From contig VFIW01000014.1 in assembly GCA_006386115.1 (NCBI GenBank), forward strand, positions 632,322 to 696,321: DNA of 64,000 bases. Reading direction: 5' to 3'. The position numbers were made by a program, and so were the translations under genes. The notes under the pieces are model-generated. The model did no database searches, was not told the DNA's origin, and saw only the letters and a program-made list of their open reading frames with translations. This document shows, piece by piece, positions 40,301 through 49,684 of this stretch (the first letter of the stretch is position 1; each line of letters opens with the position of its first letter). This stretch comes from Globisporangium splendens. Lineage: Eukaryota; Oomycota; Peronosporomycetes; Pythiales; Pythiaceae.

Positions 40301-40981
40301 TACTGGAACTTTGGGCTCTTCTTCCTCGACGACATCATGGACACGGGTGGCGGCAGCGACAAGAGCATCGGCGACACGAACCTCGCGTTCCGGAACGTCG
40401 TGTGCTCACGCTGGAACGGTATGGGCAGCGGCTGGGAGACGCGCGGCAACTGTGCAGCGAGGTTTGCCAACGGCGACCTTATCTTTGGCGCTGAGGCTAT
40501 GGCTGCGACCATGGATGGCGGTGTGTACGAGACGTCGGACATGTACTGTGAAGGTGGCAACTACGAGTGTGTGTCCGAGGGCATCGCACGCGCGCAGACG
40601 ATGGTGTTCGTCGGCCTCGCGTTCACCGAAGTGCTGCGTGCGTACACGGTGCGAAGCTTCTCGGAGCCCGTGTTTGCGCGCATGTTCTCCAACAAGTACA
40701 TGCAGGTGGCCGCGGGCATGTCACTCGTGCTCACGATCGTCGTGACCAACACGCCGGTGATCATGGACGACATCTTCGGCTTTGCCCATATCCCGTGGTT
40801 CCAGTGGCTCGTGGTCATCGCCACAGCGCTGAACGCTGCGTTCTGGGGCGAGCTACTCAAGATGGTGCTGCGCCACCGCGACCTGACGCAGCAGCGCTGG
40901 GACGCCATGAAGGACGGTTTTGAGGCCGTGCTGCTCGAGGTGCGCACGGTGCGCCACCATGTCGAGCGACTCGAGCACTAA
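37349..40981 (+). CDS. P2-type cation-transporting ATPase (probably Ca2+)
   Basis: A 1210-aa, single-exon P-type ATPase that pumps cations across a membrane at the cost of ATP. A Ser/Thr-rich N-terminal extension of about 130 residues precedes the cation-ATPase N-terminal domain. Motifs: TGES at about 285 (actuator domain), PEGLP in M4, the phosphorylated Asp in DKTGTLT (about residue 483), TGDGVNDAP at about 828-836, and M6 with NLFSDGMPAVAL. The M4 PEGLP and M6 N-x-x-D-G-x-P-A motifs match the Ca2+ and Na+,K+ P2 groups more than fungal ENA sodium pumps, so Ca2+ is favoured. The loop between M7 and M8 is enlarged, Gly-rich and carries several Cys. The ATG at 37349 is the first; an initiator lies upstream. 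Confidence 0.88.
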   Translation: MMFFSDTSHAGAAGNNSFRSTTSNTPHMFSPRASSDYMDMTALMGPSPRASTTSSRAPPNNLHNTSFTGMLLRGDTDETSSENREEDHRSRFLSDSERLLADHPRETKESFANLESNDPKLWQATPPEVIAKMLETSLESGLSTRQLDGKARKHGPNVLDEDPRTPVYIIFLLQFYNLIIGMLLFASVASLAFQEWVEGIAILFIVTLNATVATIQEHSAGNALEALAQLSSPQSVVIRDGHQQVVDSKSLVPGDLVILVTGDVVPADIRLIQSVDLKANEMLLTGESEDVSKKYNVSMSGKAAKKLTSDNMVFSSTTITAGNARGIVVETGMNTRVGSIAALLKTKTAVNDDNGDDKKKKKWLRNPLAECIARHKPKQTPLQRSLHKLGYIMGMIALSVSVLVFIVGFARGVVDPSHLDQPKWLTMIMLSVSVAVSAVPEGLPMVVTICLSTGTAAMARKSVLVRKLAAVETLGAASVICTDKTGTLTEGKMTAVKLWGDFKEYTITGKGFNPEGGIYLNGVNQTAPGAGNVQVRSTLLASVLCSNTQLKQKEVDDVMTWVPFGNSSEAPLIVAAAKAGIWEDYVTEEYPRVAEVPFSSSRKMMITVNELPRGNGGAAMFGSLPLETKTKYIASVKGAPNYILDNCTRYCRTDGVMVPLSDNQRKQIMDAVDNLSSQALRVLAVAVQPLANLPYPPDCDDADEKFASLSHPLVLLGLVASIDPERDGVRDAIAHARLASIRTVMITGDYLKTAIAIAKKIDLLQVGADPNEEATDCSQLRPRGDVYLPEPDIDEITSRTLVFARAKPEDKIEIVKSLQRQGLIAAMTGDGVNDAPALKEADIGVAMGISGTEVAKGASDMILTDDNFVNIVAAVERGRVIYANIQKFVMFLLSTNIGEITLIFASIAAGFPMPLGPLQILVLNLFSDGMPAVALSLEDGDPTIMEDRPRPKKQPLIHGRLWLLVGCNATLLMLGAMTTFLLGLYWNFGLFFLDDIMDTGGGSDKSIGDTNLAFRNVVCSRWNGMGSGWETRGNCAARFANGDLIFGAEAMAATMDGGVYETSDMYCEGGNYECVSEGIARAQTMVFVGLAFTEVLRAYTVRSFSEPVFARMFSNKYMQVAAGMSLVLTIVVTNTPVIMDDIFGFAHIPWFQWLVVIATALNAAFWGELLKMVLRHRDLTQQRWDAMKDGFEAVLLEVRTVRHHVERLEH

Positions 40982-42528
40982 GCAGAAGGCAGTTTGTGTG
41001 GCGCTTTTATGTGTGCGTGTGTGTGTGAATATAGATGCAATAGCTGGTGATGCAAAGAGTTTTCGTGAATTGTGTGGCTGAGGTTGCGCGTCCTTTCGTG
41101 TATCAAAGTGAGAGTGATGGACAAAATTGTGTAAAAAAGGGTTATTGTGTTATCTGACCACTTGTGGGAAGAGAGTCCCCTCGAAGGTCTATTTGGTAGA
41201 GGTTGGGTGAGTTGATGGGGTTCTGGATTTTTGTGAAAAGGGGACATGTCGGGAAAAGAAAACAGATTCGTATTTGGTGACTCGTTTTTGTCGATTTCAG
41301 CGTTTGTGACAGGCAGCATCATCACAAAGCAAGAGCCTCTCCGAACCAAACAATATGATTGCAGTCAATTTTGCAATTGATTGCATTGCAATTATTGGCA
41401 CACTGGACAGTTTGGCACCAAGTAGGCATATCATAATTTCAACGTGGAAAAAAGGCAAAAGAGTGGGGTCAGATTCCAAATGTGTGTAACATGCTCGCCG
41501 CTCACTCACTCGCCACTACAACAAATGTTCAACCAACCAGTCTAGTTGCCGCAACCGACTCAATCTTGGCATACAGAAAACGGAGACTCTCTTTTCACCA
41601 TGCGCTGCTGTAACATGTCTGTTTTGGTGCATATCACCATTTCAAACACACCGAAAATGTACGTTGCAAGCTCAGTCTCCAGAACAGACGACTTGCTGGA
41701 TGGTGAAAGAAGGGTTTGTGACTTTGCTATTGTGGCGACATACGATCCCGCTGCAGACAGAAAAAATGATCAAGTGACAACAGAAATACCCTGTTCAGTT
41801 TGCCGTTATGAAATCTCTGAAGCCATTTTTGTTTGGCGATCACGTATTCAGAACATTCCTGGATTTTTCGATGTCTCTATTTTTCGACAGGGAAAGCAGC
41901 AATTATTAGTGCCGCCAAGCAATAATCATCAATTATTGCATTTGCAATGTTGATGGCACTCTACCGTATCCACCTGGACGCATACGTACCCCAAGGTTTT
42001 ATTGTGCTGATTCAAAAAACCTCATTTGGGTTCACTGGCGATACTGGAATGACAAGGGGTCCAGTACCTTCGCTTTAGTGGCCTTCGCAGATTGCCATCT
42101 CCCTCCTCCCTTTGCTATTGAATAGGCTTGATGGTGGCCACAAACGCAACTTTCAGCCTCTCCTCTATGTAAAAATAGGAGCAAGCAAGCTTGCAAGTAA
42201 AGGGGTATAAACTAATCAAGTGCGATAGTCCAATTTTCCATCTTGTTCAAAATCTTACAAAATCGTTTTGAACAGGGTATTGGATGACGCCAGAGAAAAC
42301 AGATCCGCCGAAACTCCAAGTGTGCAGTATCCACCGCACAAATAAATCATGACGGGCACATAAACCGTCCGCGCTTCCATTTCCGTCATGCTCCTAAAGC
42401 GGGGTCCCCTTCCCAGATGACCTACCTGCGTGCCCACCTCCCCCTGACGATGCGCCAAGGTCGCGTTTGAAGCCCCATCTAATTTATCTTTTAGCTCAGA
42501 AGGCGGCAGGCAGCAGCGCTTCCTGAGT
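40982..42528. other. Intergenic region
   Basis: About 1.5 kb. It holds the 3' flank of the ATPase gene and the promoter of the C2-DysF gene. One moderate open frame at 41546-41953 has no domain or homology I recognise and was not accepted. The base composition is AT-richer than the flanking genes. Confidence 0.45.
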
Positions 42529-42561
42529 TCTCTCACTCTCTCTCTCACTCTCTCTCTCTCC
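42529..42561 (+). repeat. Pyrimidine (CT)n tract in the 5' leader
   Basis: An interrupted CT microsatellite ends about 25 bp upstream of the ATG at 42587. The interruptions CTCACTCT fit the initiator consensus YTCANTYY, so the tract may double as core promoter. Confidence 0.6.
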
Positions 42562-42586
42562 ACATAGACAGACAGCACACAGCGAT

Positions 42587-43312
42587 ATGCCGGAGCTCCA
42601 CGTGACGCTGATCCGCGCGACAGACCTGGCGGCCGCCGACAGCGGCTTTGCGGGCCGCTCCTCCGATCCGTACGTGACGCTGCAGGTGGGCGACGAGCTC
42701 ATGCGCTCGTCCACGTTCAAGAACGAGCTCAACCCGGTGTGGCGGCCCGCGGAGCGCTTCGAGTTCGAGGTGGTGGACGTCGACGCCGAGAACCTGCACA
42801 TCCAGGTCGTGGACCACGACGCGCTGAGCTCGGACGACCTCATCGGCTCGCTGTCGCTGCCCGTGGCGCGCTTCCTCAAGCACGCCAACAACCCGGTGGT
42901 CGAGACGTTCCCGCTCATCCTGCCGGACGAGCTCGAGAGCCAGCACACGGACAGCACGATCGAGCTCGAGGTGTGTCTGAAGGTCGAGGACGAGGGCCAG
43001 AAGACACTGCACGTGTGGGAGAACGAGATCTGGGAAGGTGGCCAGTGGGTGCCCGCCAACAACCACGAGCGCCGCCACTGGTCCACGTTTGACCAGAAGG
43101 TGTCGTCCAACACGTTCGAGGACGTGGCGCCCGAGGTGCCCGACGGCCTCGAGGGCCAGGGCTGGGCCTACTCGACGCGCAAGGGCGATGAGCACGGTTG
43201 GATGTACGCGAGCTCCTTCACGGGACCGTGGGCGTCCAGCAAGGGCTCGTCCAAGTATGCGCGCCGCCGTCTGTGGCAAAACAACTGCCGTCCGGCCATC
43301 GCGTGCGAATAA
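42587..43312 (+). CDS. C2 domain - DysF (peroxin/dysferlin) domain protein
   Basis: A compact 241-aa protein. Residues 1-128 are a C2 domain (opening LHVTLIRATDL, Asp-containing loops SSDPYVTLQVG and VVDHDALSSDDLIG) with the acidic residues needed for Ca2+ binding. Residues about 140-235 are a DysF module: tryptophans in WENEIWEGGQW and W(S)TFDQK, then GWAYS, EHGWMYASSF, and the arginine-rich ARRRLWQNNCR end. In animals and fungi DysF domains occur in ferlins and peroxisomal Pex proteins; here the module is joined to a single C2 domain without a membrane anchor. Ca2+-dependent recruitment to membranes is inferred. Single exon; the start is the ATG just after the CT tract. Confidence 0.83.
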   Translation: MPELHVTLIRATDLAAADSGFAGRSSDPYVTLQVGDELMRSSTFKNELNPVWRPAERFEFEVVDVDAENLHIQVVDHDALSSDDLIGSLSLPVARFLKHANNPVVETFPLILPDELESQHTDSTIELEVCLKVEDEGQKTLHVWENEIWEGGQWVPANNHERRHWSTFDQKVSSNTFEDVAPEVPDGLEGQGWAYSTRKGDEHGWMYASSFTGPWASSKGSSKYARRRLWQNNCRPAIACE

Positions 43313-44281
43313 AGGAACAAGAAGAAACACTCGAGCGCCGAGTGTATGTGAATGTGTGTGTCAATCATCAAGAAGCAAGCAACCTGAAGCGATCGTCAGC
43401 AACAGCCAAAACAAACAAGTCATCAAACAACAAGAACAACAAAATTACCAGCGGGGAAGGAGGAAGAAGGAAGAAGGAAGAAACAGAGACGAATGGATGC
43501 ACTGGCAAGTCGAGCGTCTGCAATGCGAAGAAAACATGTGTACGTACTGCAGCGTTTATTTTGCATGTTGTCCATGTGCGCGCATGTGTTTGTGGGGAAA
43601 GCGATTGTGCGTTTGGTGCGATTGCAACTAGAGTGCTCGCTCGCAATGGCTTCTCCCTGCTTCTGCATGTGTGGCATTCGTTCTTCATATTGTTTTCCCT
43701 TCTCCTTAATCTTGATCCGCATTGCATTTCCACTTTTGTCCCCGTGCTCTTTTTTAGTCGTTAAATATATAAGGGGAAGAAATCAAGAAATCTCACACAT
43801 TTTGCTGCACGTCATTTGCATTTATGCGTATATTTTACGTATCTGCATTGCTGTCGATTGTGCATTGCTTGGAACAGCAAATTGAGCGCAAGCTCATGGC
43901 GCTTTTGCTGCTTGCAATGGCTCCCCATTCCCCGATGCAATTGAATCCTCAGCCTTCCCGCTGCAGGTCCCTCGCGTTGCACCCAAAGGCTGCCGCACCG
44001 TCCAAATCATCCAGCAATCCACACTCGCTTGCTGCTTTCTCGACTGTTTTCTTTTCGCTGCTCGCGTCTTGTCCGTCAGCGGCAATGGGGACATGACATG
44101 AAACACAGGTGTCGCATGTCAACAAGTGTCCTGTGGCGACGAATCTTCTGGTTCCGGTGTACACGCGTTATTGCTTGCTTGCATGCATGCCGTGCTATGT
44201 GTCGCAGCATCTGAGACGCGTTCCAGCAGCTCAGCTCAGCTCAGCAAATCAGGTGCTACTCTTGCTAGTCGTGCGTTGCAT
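43313..44281. other. Convergent intergenic region
   Basis: About 970 bp between the convergent C2-DysF and glycosyltransferase 1 genes. The first 300 bp are A/G-rich (3' flank), the rest mixed. No gene or repeat is supported. Confidence 0.5.
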
Positions 44282-45841
44282 TCACGGCTGACAAGTGTCG
44301 AGTCCTTCGTAAAACTTGGTCGCCGCGGCAAAGTAGTGCGTGCGGCGCCGCAGCAGCCGCTGGTAGAACACGTGCGGCAGCGGCGCGCTGCCCAGTTTGT
44401 CCATGCACTCGAAGGACTTCGGCCGCTTGTGCGGCTTGTCCAACAGCTCACTGCGGCGGTACCGCGGCGTGACGTGCGTCGGGTTGATGTTGAACAAGCG
44501 GGACTTTTTGTCTGCGACAAGACTCTGGTCCAGCCCCAGCGGGAACGGCTCGAGCAGCGCCTTGCCGTTCACGTAGAGCAGCTCAGGGGTGCTGGTGCTG
44601 TTCTCCGCGGGCACGTAGTGCGCCATGGAGCCGCAGAGCGTGTCGGCGTGTTCGGCCAGGTCTCCGTTCGGCACCGAGTCGAGTAGACTCAGACCCCAGG
44701 GCGAGAAGAAGTACGGCTGCTGCGCGAGCTCGTACGCGAGCCAGAACGTCTCCTTGTCGCCCCACGAGAACTTCAGCTTGAAGCGCACGTCCACGATCAG
44801 GTACTTGAGAATATCCAGCGCTTTGCCCATGCGACGCTTGTCAATCAGCACCATGGACGAGTCCATCTCGTGGGCCGTGAGCTCGCGGTACACGAGCGAG
44901 TCCCGGAGCTGCTGCGACGGATGCGGACCGCTCAGACCGAATTTCGCATAGTCAAAGTGCTTGATGAGGTATTTCAGCAACTGCGTCCCGTGCGACATGG
45001 AGTTCAAAAACCGGAGCATCGAGTACACGCGATCGTAGAAAAACACGGTGCCTGTGCGATCATAGCCGCTCGTTTCACGCAACGCGGCGGGATCGCGCAT
45101 CAGGATGGCGTCGGCGTCCAGCAGGATCACATGCTGCAGCTTCGTGTGGTACAGCGCCAGCGGCTTGAGCCAGTAGCTCTGGAACGTCTTTGCGAGTTTC
45201 GTGTCGCCCGCAAACACATTGTCGTCCTGACCCATTGCGAGCATCTCGGTGCACACGTCGATGATCTCGACCATCGCGTCGTTCCGCGTCAGCAGCGCGC
45301 GCGCCTCGGCTGAAAGCTCCTCGGGGAAGCAGTGGTACACTTGGATAAGCTCCGTGTTGCCCAGACACCGCAGCTCCCGGATCAGCGACGCGCCCATGGA
45401 CACAATCCCGTCGTGCAAACTCACGATCACGCCACGCTCGTACCGACTTCCACCGGCTTGTACTTGAACTCCAGCCAAAGTGTCGCGTTCCTGAGCAGCA
45501 CTGGCAGCTGCCGTCGAGTTCGTCGTGACAGCAGCAGCATTTTCACTTTCGCTATTGCTGGTCGCGTTGCTCCTGGTGCTGTTATCGGCAGTCGGATTGC
45601 TTGCGCGGAGCCTCTCGGACGGCGTTGTCTGCATCAGTTGGATGTCGTGCGTCGCGAACGCCGACGTGTCGAACCGCGTCACGCTCTGCACGAGGTGTGG
45701 CATGTAGTACATGCTCGAGAACGACGCGATGGAGCCCACCACGAGGCAGCAGAGGCACGCGAGTACCCAGAGCATCGTTTTCCGCGGGGCCGGAGCTGTC
45801 GGTGGTGCGGTTGCTGTGACTACTGTAGTTGGTGCCGTCAT
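44282..45841 (-). CDS. GT71-like (MNN1-type) glycosyltransferase 1
   Basis: A 519-aa type II membrane protein: short cytosolic Pro/Thr-rich tail, one anchor helix (about 22-45), a Ser/Asn-rich stem, then a luminal catalytic domain. The domain has a GVIVSLHDGIVSMG opening, a RELRCLG segment, a DADAIL motif serving as the metal/nucleotide-sugar DxD (Asp about 242 and 244) and TGTVFFYDR. This matches the fungal alpha-mannosyltransferase (MNN1/GT71) pattern, so a Golgi transferase extending glycans is inferred; donor and linkage are not proven. The C-terminal motif NINPTHVTPR is shared with the other two local copies. The frame is open upstream to 45943, but the first solid ATG is 45841, with an initiator motif 83-90 bp before it. 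Confidence 0.82.
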   Translation of the reverse strand: MTAPTTVVTATAPPTAPAPRKTMLWVLACLCCLVVGSIASFSSMYYMPHLVQSVTRFDTSAFATHDIQLMQTTPSERLRASNPTADNSTRSNATSNSESENAAAVTTNSTAAASAAQERDTLAGVQVQAGGSRYERGVIVSLHDGIVSMGASLIRELRCLGNTELIQVYHCFPEELSAEARALLTRNDAMVEIIDVCTEMLAMGQDDNVFAGDTKLAKTFQSYWLKPLALYHTKLQHVILLDADAILMRDPAALRETSGYDRTGTVFFYDRVYSMLRFLNSMSHGTQLLKYLIKHFDYAKFGLSGPHPSQQLRDSLVYRELTAHEMDSSMVLIDKRRMGKALDILKYLIVDVRFKLKFSWGDKETFWLAYELAQQPYFFSPWGLSLLDSVPNGDLAEHADTLCGSMAHYVPAENSTSTPELLYVNGKALLEPFPLGLDQSLVADKKSRLFNINPTHVTPRYRRSELLDKPHKRPKSFECMDKLGSAPLPHVFYQRLLRRRTHYFAAATKFYEGLDTCQP

Positions 45842-46289
45842 AATGGTCCTCCTGTGCCTGTCTGTGGGGACAATTTGGTCTCGAGACGGGGACGGAGTCT
45901 CAGTCGGTGGTCGCGGATCTTCAGGAATGAGTAGCCTGAGCAACGCACAGCGACCAAGCGGCCGAGTGTGAGAGTGTGTGCGCGTGCGATGCGCAGCACT
46001 CTCTCTTTCTTTCTCTCGTTCTCACTGCATCGCGTGCCGCAAACACGTGGGGAATGCCGCGTGCATCATCTCTTTCTCGACTAAACGATCGGCTGAGATA
46101 AACGAGTTGCATATGACTGACTCGCGCTAAGTGCGCTTTTCGCCAGCTGAGATCCAAGAAACACACCTTCTTAAAGCATCGAAATGCACGAACGCTAAGT
46201 ACGCATTCGGAGAAAGTGCAACACCTTTGAACTTTAGAACTGGAGAGCTCCATTTGACCCATCGACAGTTTCTGAATGGACTGCATGAC
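45842..46289. other. Spacer between glycosyltransferase 1 and mTERF gene
   Basis: About 450 bp that hold the promoter of glycosyltransferase 1, including an initiator-like CTCATTCC on the minus strand at 45924-45931, and the 3' flank of the mTERF gene. A CT/TTTC-rich stretch lies near 46000-46020. Confidence 0.45.
45924..45931 (-). promoter_or_regulatory. Initiator motif before glycosyltransferase 1
   Basis: CTCATTCC on the minus strand matches YTCANTYY exactly and lies 83-90 bp upstream of the ATG at 45841. That would place the longer in-frame extension partly upstream of transcription. Confidence 0.4.
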
Positions 46290-47764
46290 TTATTCGAGTG
46301 CCTTGGTGCGCTTCTCGCTGCTCTTCTCGCGGCGCGCGCCGCTGCCACCACCCTCGTACGTCGGGAAGCGCTCGATGAATGCGTGATCGGAGCAGATGAT
46401 CCAAAACACTTTCTCCGCGGCGTCAGTGCGGTCCATGAGCTGCTGCTTCATGAGAAACTCGAAGCGCGGCCGCGTGATACGGTCCACGTTGCGCATGAGC
46501 AGCGCGATATTCTTGGTCATGCGCTCGTGCGGCACGCCGACAACCGAGATCAAAAACTTGTACGCGCGCTTCAGCTGCTCCGAGTTGTACATGATCACAC
46601 GCGGGTTCGAGCTCCACGCGTCCACTGCTGCCTCCTTGGTCCCCAAGATCTCCGTGAGCACACTCAACTTGGCCTCGATGGACTCGATCGAGAGTCCGAG
46701 CGCCTCGGGGGTGTTCGCGACCGCCTTTGTGATCACGTCAGACGAGAATCCGAGCTTCTTTAGGTGCTTGATCTTCATCTCCAGGCGGTCGAGACTGAGC
46801 GACATGAACTGCGGCGACCGCTGCAGCACGCTCACGATCTGCTGCTGGCTCAACCCCTGTTCCATCAAGAACTGTCGCTTCGGCTCGAGGTTCTCGTGGA
46901 TGCTCGTGGACACCACTTGCGGAAACACGGAAATCATGAACGGAATCTATGAAAGTATCAACCGTTGCGTTACCCAATCTCTTTATTCATGCAAGAGATG
47001 AGGAAAATCCATACCTTGGTTGGCAGGACGCCTTGCGAAATGTACCACTCTTTCACCTCAGACAGCGCTTCTTCTCGCACGCCCAGGATATTCGGGTGGC
47101 GCGAGATCGCACGCAGCAAAAGCGGACCCGTCACGCCGTTCGCACGAAGCCAGTCCACCTACAGCACCCCCATGGACCACACACATCACACGCATCAATA
47201 TTCAATTGCTTCCATTCAGTCAACAGCATCTCCTCCAGCATTTTTAGCGTGTCACTTACTTTTCCATCCATCGTCGACGGCAAATAGCAACTCATCTACA
47301 AGAAAGAATCGAGAATATTTACATGCATCACGTCAGTCTGTTGGTGATACCGCTCACATGTCACCAACAACGCATGGAACAAACAAGTAGACAAATAGAA
47401 AACGTACCATGGGATGCATAGCGACGGCCGAGAGTGCGAGTCGCTGACTCAACCCGAGTCCCTCGAGGTAGACGACCGTGCGGTCGATCGCCTCCATCGA
47501 CAGCTGCAGCGCCGTCTTGCCGAGTTTCGCGGCGATGCGGCTGTAGCACGAGTCCTGCTGCTTCTTCGTCATCCCCTTGTCCACCGCCAGCTTGGAGAAG
47601 CGGCACGAGAGCACGCGGGCGTTGGTGTCCACGTCGTGGGGACGCGCCACGAGAGGAGGACACGCCGCCTGCGTTGCCTGCGCGGCGCGCCGCACGGCGG
47701 TCGAGCGCATTCCCAGCATCCCGCCGTCTTGCTTTATCACACAAGGCACCAGCCACGCAGCCAT
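46290..47764 (-). CDS. mTERF-family protein
   Basis: Four-exon minus-strand model: 47408-47764, 47260-47295, 47015-47158, 46290-46946, all introns phase 0; 397 aa. Donors are GTACGT, GTAAGT and GTATGG. Exon 2 is only 36 nt. The protein consists of repeated helical mTERF motifs with the typical Pro at repeat starts and Leu spacing (GVTGPLLLRAISRHPNILGV; SVLQRSPQFMSLSLDRLEMK; NTPEALGLSIESIEAKL). The Arg/Ala-rich N-terminus with few acids is consistent with import into mitochondria, where family members bind nucleic acid and act in transcription termination, initiation or ribosome assembly. A paired CCAAT palindrome lies just upstream of the ATG. The gene sits in the same orientation between glycosyltransferases 1 and 2. 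Confidence 0.82.
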
Positions 47765-47778
47765 GCGAACGCACTTAT

Positions 47779-47813
47779 AGCCAATCAAATCATATGTATA
47801 TTCTTGATTGGCT
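47779..47813. promoter_or_regulatory. Palindromic CCAAT pair upstream of the mTERF gene
   Basis: AGCCAATCAA (47779-47788) and its perfect inverse TTGATTGGCT (47804-47813) flank a 15-bp AT-rich spacer. They fill much of the 88-bp gap between the glycosyltransferase 2 stop and the mTERF ATG, only 15-50 bp from that ATG. It is a likely promoter element, though a hairpin acting in 3' processing of the upstream gene is also possible. Confidence 0.45.
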
Positions 47814-47852
47814 GAAACTGTGTCTCATAGCTACAACCTCTCTATTTTAATA

Positions 47853-49367
47853 TTAGGACACAATGTTGCAGTGCTCGAGCGGCTCGAAGAACTCGGTCTC
47901 GACAGCAAACATGTGCGCACGTCGCACGAGCAGTCGCTGGAAGAACACGGCAGGCAGCTTCGTGGCGCCCAGACCAGTGAGACACTCGGGGTGCTGCTGG
48001 TGCTGTTTCGACTGCTGCTGAGGCTGCCGTGTCCTTCGTGGCGAGACGTACTTTGGATTGAAGTTGAACACGTCCGAGTGCTGCTGTCGCTTGCAATTCA
48101 GTGCCTTCTTCTTGCCCTTCGGGTACGCTTCGAGCAGACTCCGGCTGTTCACATACAGCAATTCGGCCTCGGGTGCATACGCTGGGACGTAGTGCGCCAT
48201 GTTGCCGCAGAGCGTACTCTCGTGGTTCTGGAAGTCATCCTGCACCGACGATTCCAAGGCGCTGACGCCCCACGGGGAGAAGAAATACGGCATGTGGTTG
48301 AACCCCCACGAGAGCCAAAACGCCTCCTTGTCGCCCCAGGAGAACCGGAACTTGAACCGTTTCTCCGTGACCATGTACCAGAGCACGTCGAGCGCTTTAC
48401 CGCCGCGCGCTTTGTCGATTGCGACCATGGACGAGTCCTGTTCGTGGCACGACTGGCCACGGTACGCGGGCGAGCTCTGGAAGTGCGTCGATGGCTCGGG
48501 TCCCGTCAGATTGAATCGCTCGTAGGGAAACTTCTGTACCCAGGCGTCCAGGTATCGGACCTTGGGTGCGTTTCCCTTCCCGCGTTCCAACTGGATGCGC
48601 TTATTGAAATTCACGTGCTTGTTCACGACGCGGTCGTAGAAAAACGTCGTCCCCGATTGCGTGTACCCAGGCAGCTGGCGAATCATTCCTGGATTCTGCA
48701 TCAATAGGACGTCGGCGTCGAGCATGAGCACGTGTGTGAACGTCGTGTGGCGCAACGCGAGGGGTTTGATCCAGTAGCTTTGAAACGTCTCGGCGATTTT
48801 CTGGGCCAGCACTTTGCGTTCGACGAGTTCGGAGCACACGTCGATGATCTGTATGTGCGGATCGACTTTAATGAGCAGCTCCCGCGATCGCTGCGATAAC
48901 TCACCCGGGAAGCAGTGGTAGACCTGGATTGGTTCACGATTGCCGAGACACCGCAACTCTTTGATGAGCGACACACCCATGGCAAGGATGCCATCGTGGA
49001 GGCAGATAACGATGCCAGCTCCCTGTAATACGGTGTTATCGGAATCGGTGATGTTGTCGGAAGGAGGAGCATTCGCTGTTGCTATCACGACTTCTGTGTC
49101 AAGATGCTTCAGTTCTTGTGTCATGAGGTTTGCCGAGACGGGTGCATGCGCACGAAAGTGCGCGAAGCGAGCAAGCTGACTCTGTGCGCGGTCAAAGTAG
49201 GAGATCGGGGTGTTACCGCGCAGTGGAGTCTCGCGGAGACTGCGGTCGAGGCAAATGCGGACGAGCACGAGGCTCGAAAGCGAGCAGCCGAGAACGAGAA
49301 AGGCCGTGAGCCACAGCGCTGTGCGGAGACCGCGGCGGCGCGTCCATGATGCCGACGCCTTCTTCAT
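47853..49367 (-). CDS. GT71-like (MNN1-type) glycosyltransferase 2
   Basis: A 504-aa type II membrane protein. The cytosolic tail is short and basic (KKASASWTRRRG), followed by an anchor helix (about 16-38) and a short stem. The catalytic domain has GIVICLHDGILAMG, RELRCLG, a DADVLL motif as the DxD site, [23 protein letters not shown] and an NFNPKYVSPR end motif. It parallels glycosyltransferases 1 and 3 throughout, but has a Gln/His-rich low-complexity insert before the last Cys-containing segment. A Golgi mannosyl-type transferase is inferred; substrate unknown. The ATG at 49367 is the first; the frame is open to a GTG two codons earlier. It is tandem with the mTERF and glycosyltransferase 1 genes. 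Confidence 0.82.
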   Translation of the reverse strand: MKKASASWTRRRGLRTALWLTAFLVLGCSLSSLVLVRICLDRSLRETPLRGNTPISYFDRAQSQLARFAHFRAHAPVSANLMTQELKHLDTEVVIATANAPPSDNITDSDNTVLQGAGIVICLHDGILAMGVSLIKELRCLGNREPIQVYHCFPGELSQRSRELLIKVDPHIQIIDVCSELVERKVLAQKIAETFQSYWIKPLALRHTTFTHVLMLDADVLLMQNPGMIRQLPGYTQSGTTFFYDRVVNKHVNFNKRIQLERGKGNAPKVRYLDAWVQKFPYERFNLTGPEPSTHFQSSPAYRGQSCHEQDSSMVAIDKARGGKALDVLWYMVTEKRFKFRFSWGDKEAFWLSWGFNHMPYFFSPWGVSALESSVQDDFQNHESTLCGNMAHYVPAYAPEAELLYVNSRSLLEAYPKGKKKALNCKRQQHSDVFNFNPKYVSPRRTRQPQQQSKQHQQHPECLTGLGATKLPAVFFQRLLVRRAHMFAVETEFFEPLEHCNIVS

Positions 49368-49684
49368 CGCCACCTTCCTGTGATGAGAGAGGGAGAGCAG
49401 TGCAGTCTTGCTCTTTCTAAAAGTCGCGAAAGGACGCGCTTGGAGTGTCTCGAAGAGCAGGTTTATTCTTTTAGAGATATTGTATTTGTTTGAAGGAACC
49501 GTGTTTTCCTTCTACGCTTATATTATCTCGAACTTTATAGGTTTCTACAACATTGCAATATCAAATTGTGCAATTGATCAGCCGGAACAGGAACATCGCG
49601 ATGATCGGATCGGATGCGATTTTATCACAGAAAATGTCTAACCTTAGTGCTGGGTCTCTGCTCTGTGGTGAGTGCCAAGTCTAA
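49368..49684. other. Divergent flank of glycosyltransferase 2
   Basis: About 320 bp, AT-rich in its right half. It holds the promoter of glycosyltransferase 2. No gene is seen. Confidence 0.4.
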
